Below are positions 32,135-34,019 of a stretch of 34,019 nt of DNA, piece after piece. The notes below the pieces were generated by a model, which did not search any database, had not been told where the DNA came from, and saw only the letters and a program-made list of their open reading frames with translations. The position numbers and the translations under genes were made by a program. The number at the start of each line of letters is the position of its first letter. Position 1 is the stretch's first letter. This DNA comes from CAYSBE01 sp046309355 (GTDB taxonomy: Bacteria > Bacteroidota > Bacteroidia > UKL13-3). Location of the stretch: assembly GCA_046309355.1 (NCBI GenBank), contig JBKCPL010000066.1:1-34019 (forward strand), in the 5' to 3' direction.

Positions 32135-34019
32135 TGGCTTCGTTCTAATTTTTGATCGGTGGTATAGTGCAATTTATCCATATCGAGTAAATAGCCAACG
32201 GCATCGGTTACATTTTGTTGTTTGAATGTGGGTGTAAGTGCTACTAATTCTTTTACGGTTACTGCCCGTTTACTAACCTCAGCAAGTATATGTGTGATTA
32301 ATTCCTCGAAGCGTTCATTGGTTAATTCAAGTTTTTTTCTGGCAATACATACATCACATACCCCGCATTCACGAGCTCCATACTGGTCGAAATAGGATAC
32401 CAACAATTTGCTTCGGCACATGAGTGTATTGGCAGCGTAGCGCAGCATTGCATCCATTTTCTCTTTTGCCACCTTTTTGCGCTTTTTTACAAATTGCATG
32501 GCACGGTGAAAATCATCATCTGCCAACCGCTGTGAAAGAAACGTCATCTGCGGTTTGTCTTTTTGTGGCTGATAATCGACAACACCCAACATATGTAGCC
32601 TAGCCAGCAGCCTGCCAACATCCTGTGATGTGAGCTTTACACGCTTGGCAAGCACCTGCTCGTTAATAACAATATAGTTATCGAACAGTCCACCATAGCT
32701 GCGCAACAACAATTTAATAAAGGCATCAAAGGGCTGATTTTCGACCTGAAATTTATACAATTCATCCACGTGAAGTAAAATTCGTAAGCGAGATGCTTCA
32801 AAAAAGGATTCGTTCAGTTGAACTAAATCGCATTGCTCCAGAAGCTTAATGGTAGCATAAGTTTCAGCCGGTTTGAGCTTGAATGCTTCACAGAATTGAG
32901 CAATATCAAAATCGTATGACCTATCAGGGCTTGCACCGGTAGGTACCGAGTAAAAATGACACAACGAGCGGTAAACGTGTAGCAGTATTTCGCCTGCCGG
33001 ATATGACAGTTCAAGTCTATCGGTTGCTTCCTGCTCATCGGCTGCATTATGCAGCAACACAGCGTACGAGCGTTGCTCATCTCTACCCGCCCGTCCTGCT
33101 TCCTGATAATACGACTCCAGTGATTCCGGCATCTCGTAATGAACAACCACTCGCACATCAGGCTTATCAATACCCATTCCGAATGCGTTGGTGCAAACCA
33201 TAATGCGTGTATGATTGCTAACCCACTCATCTTGTTTTTTTGCCCGCAACTCATTTGCTAATCCCGCATGATAAAAGTCGGCTCGAATGTGATGATTTTG
33301 CAGTACCTGAGCTATTTCCTGAGTTTTTCTGCGGTTGCGCACATACACCAGTCCGCTGCCTTTTACCCTCGAAAGGATATGCAACATTCGACCAATTTTA
33401 TCTTCGGTAGTATGCACTACATACGAAAGGTTAGCACGCTCAAAACTTTTAACAAAAACATTGCGCTTTTTAAACCTTAATTTTTCCTGAATATCATTAA
33501 CTACATCGGGGGTAGCACTAGCGGTGAGTGCCAGCATCGGTACATCAGGAAATAAGTCACGCAGTTCGGCAATTTGAATGTACTCAGGCCTGAAATCGTA
33601 ACCCCACTGCGAAATACAATGTGCCTCGTCTACCGTAATCTGATTCACATTCATTTGCTTTACCCGTTCACGAAACAATTCTGTTTTCAGCCGTTCGGGC
33701 GAAACGTATAAAAATTTAAAATCTCCGTGTATGCAATTATCCAACGTGAAATTGATGGCACGGTAGCTCATGCCCGAGTAAATAGCAGCTGCCTTAATAT
33801 CCCGTTTGTTTAGATTCTCAACCTGATCTTTCATAAGCGCAATGAGCGGGGACACTACAATACAAATACCATCTTTGGCTAATGCCGGCACCTGAAAACA
33901 TACAGATTTACCTCCGCCTGTTGGCAACAAAGCCAATGTGTCATTCCCCTCAAGTACAGAAAGAATTATATCTTCTTGTAGCGGCCTGAAAGTGTCGTAC
34001 CCCCAGTAATGTTTAAGTA
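32131..34019 (-). CDS. recQ: ATP-dependent DNA helicase RecQ, 5' end beyond the window
   Basis: RecQ is a 3'-5' DNA helicase in recombination and repair. The frame stays open to the right edge: before the TTG at 33936 it reads LKHYWGYDTFRPLQEDIILSVL, the normal RecQ start region, so the N terminus is missing here. Walker A LPTGGGKS, Walker B DEAHCISQWG, SATATPDV, and the domain-2 motif GMGIDKPDVRVVVHYEMPES with YYQEAGRAGRDE are all present. The zinc cysteines (MCRSK and CGVCDVC) and a winged-helix RQC region follow. No HRDC domain follows, making this the short Bacteroidota form. It is the first visible gene of the unit with the two glycosyltransferases. Confidence 0.96.
   Translation of the reverse strand, partial: LKHYWGYDTFRPLQEDIILSVLEGNDTLALLPTGGGKSVCFQVPALAKDGICIVVSPLIALMKDQVENLNKRDIKAAAIYSGMSYRAINFTLDNCIHGDFKFLYVSPERLKTELFRERVKQMNVNQITVDEAHCISQWGYDFRPEYIQIAELRDLFPDVPMLALTASATPDVVNDIQEKLRFKKRNVFVKSFERANLSYVVHTTEDKIGRMLHILSRVKGSGLVYVRNRRKTQEIAQVLQNHHIRADFYHAGLANELRAKKQDEWVSNHTRIMVCTNAFGMGIDKPDVRVVVHYEMPESLESYYQEAGRAGRDEQRSYAVLLHNAADEQEATDRLELSYPAGEILLHVYRSLCHFYSVPTGASPDRSYDFDIAQFCEAFKLKPAETYATIKLLEQCDLVQLNESFFEASRLRILLHVDELYKFQVENQPFDAFIKLLLRSYGGLFDNYIVINEQVLAKRVKLTSQDVGRLLARLHMLGVVDYQPQKDKPQMTFLSQRLADDDFHRAMQFVKKRKKVAKEKMDAMLRYAANTLMCRSKLLVSYFDQYGARECGVCDVCIARKKLELTNERFEELITHILAEVSKRAVTVKELVALTPTFKQQNVTDAVGYLLDMDKLHYTTDQKLERSH

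Noticed and set aside
33936..34019. recQ starting at the TTG at 33936
   Set aside because: The frame is open to the window edge and reads conserved RecQ sequence upstream, so that codon is an internal leucine.
1..34019. CRISPR arrays, prophage or IS elements
   Set aside because: No regularly spaced repeats, transposase, integrase or phage structural genes were seen. The only direct repeats found are those around the GIY-YIG gene.

Overview
The window reads as a moderately AT-rich chromosomal stretch of a member of the Bacteroidota. Supporting signs are a SusC-type TonB-dependent receptor with an N-terminal carboxypeptidase-regulatory-like domain, a type IX secretion (T9SS) cargo with a C-terminal sorting-like module, a PorV/PorQ-family protein, a tRNA gene without encoded CCA, and repeated TTTG-N17-22-TAnnTTTG promoters instead of -35/-10 boxes with Shine-Dalgarno sites. 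The class or order cannot be fixed from the sequence alone. Coding density is very high: no gap reaches 300 bases, and many genes overlap by 1-20 bases.

Layout. (1) 26-2375, minus: a membrane flippase-like protein, a family 2 glycosyltransferase and a small hypothetical protein in a tight operon, divergent from ruvC. (2) 2408-4338: ruvC, an RRM RNA-binding protein, and a convergent greA-HIT pair. (3) 4426-13395, minus: an envelope cassette of TonB-dependent receptor, 1.3-kresidue T9SS cargo and PorV-like protein. (4) 13510-16648, minus: rsmA, mgtE and a D-2-hydroxyacid dehydrogenase. (5) 16741-19257, plus: leucyl aminopeptidase and pdxA. (6) 19257-19749: a tRNA-Leu(CAA) gene whose 3' end and terminator are duplicated around a small GIY-YIG nuclease gene. 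This is the most unusual locus here. (7) 19869-23707: holA, a stand-alone HsdR_N-type nuclease-fold protein, and an operon of a coiled-coil membrane protein, prfB (with the +1 programmed frameshift) and csaA. (8) 23835-27066: rfbC and tryptophan 2,3-dioxygenase on plus, with queA and ispD on minus. (9) 27235-29947: a TPR/OmpA-like lipoprotein, divergent from a small conserved protein and ftsE. (10) 29944-34019, minus: recQ, which runs off the right edge, followed by two overlapping GT4 glycosyltransferases.

Most genes are housekeeping: DNA repair and replication, translation, tRNA modification, cofactor and isoprenoid synthesis. The accessory interest lies in the tRNA-Leu/GIY-YIG duplication, with its perfect palindrome replacing the T-loop of the tRNA remnant, and in the receptor/T9SS cargo/PorV cassette. 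The prfB frame appears interrupted by TGA, but this is the classical autoregulatory frameshift and the gene is intact. No CRISPR array, complete transposon, prophage or rRNA gene was seen.
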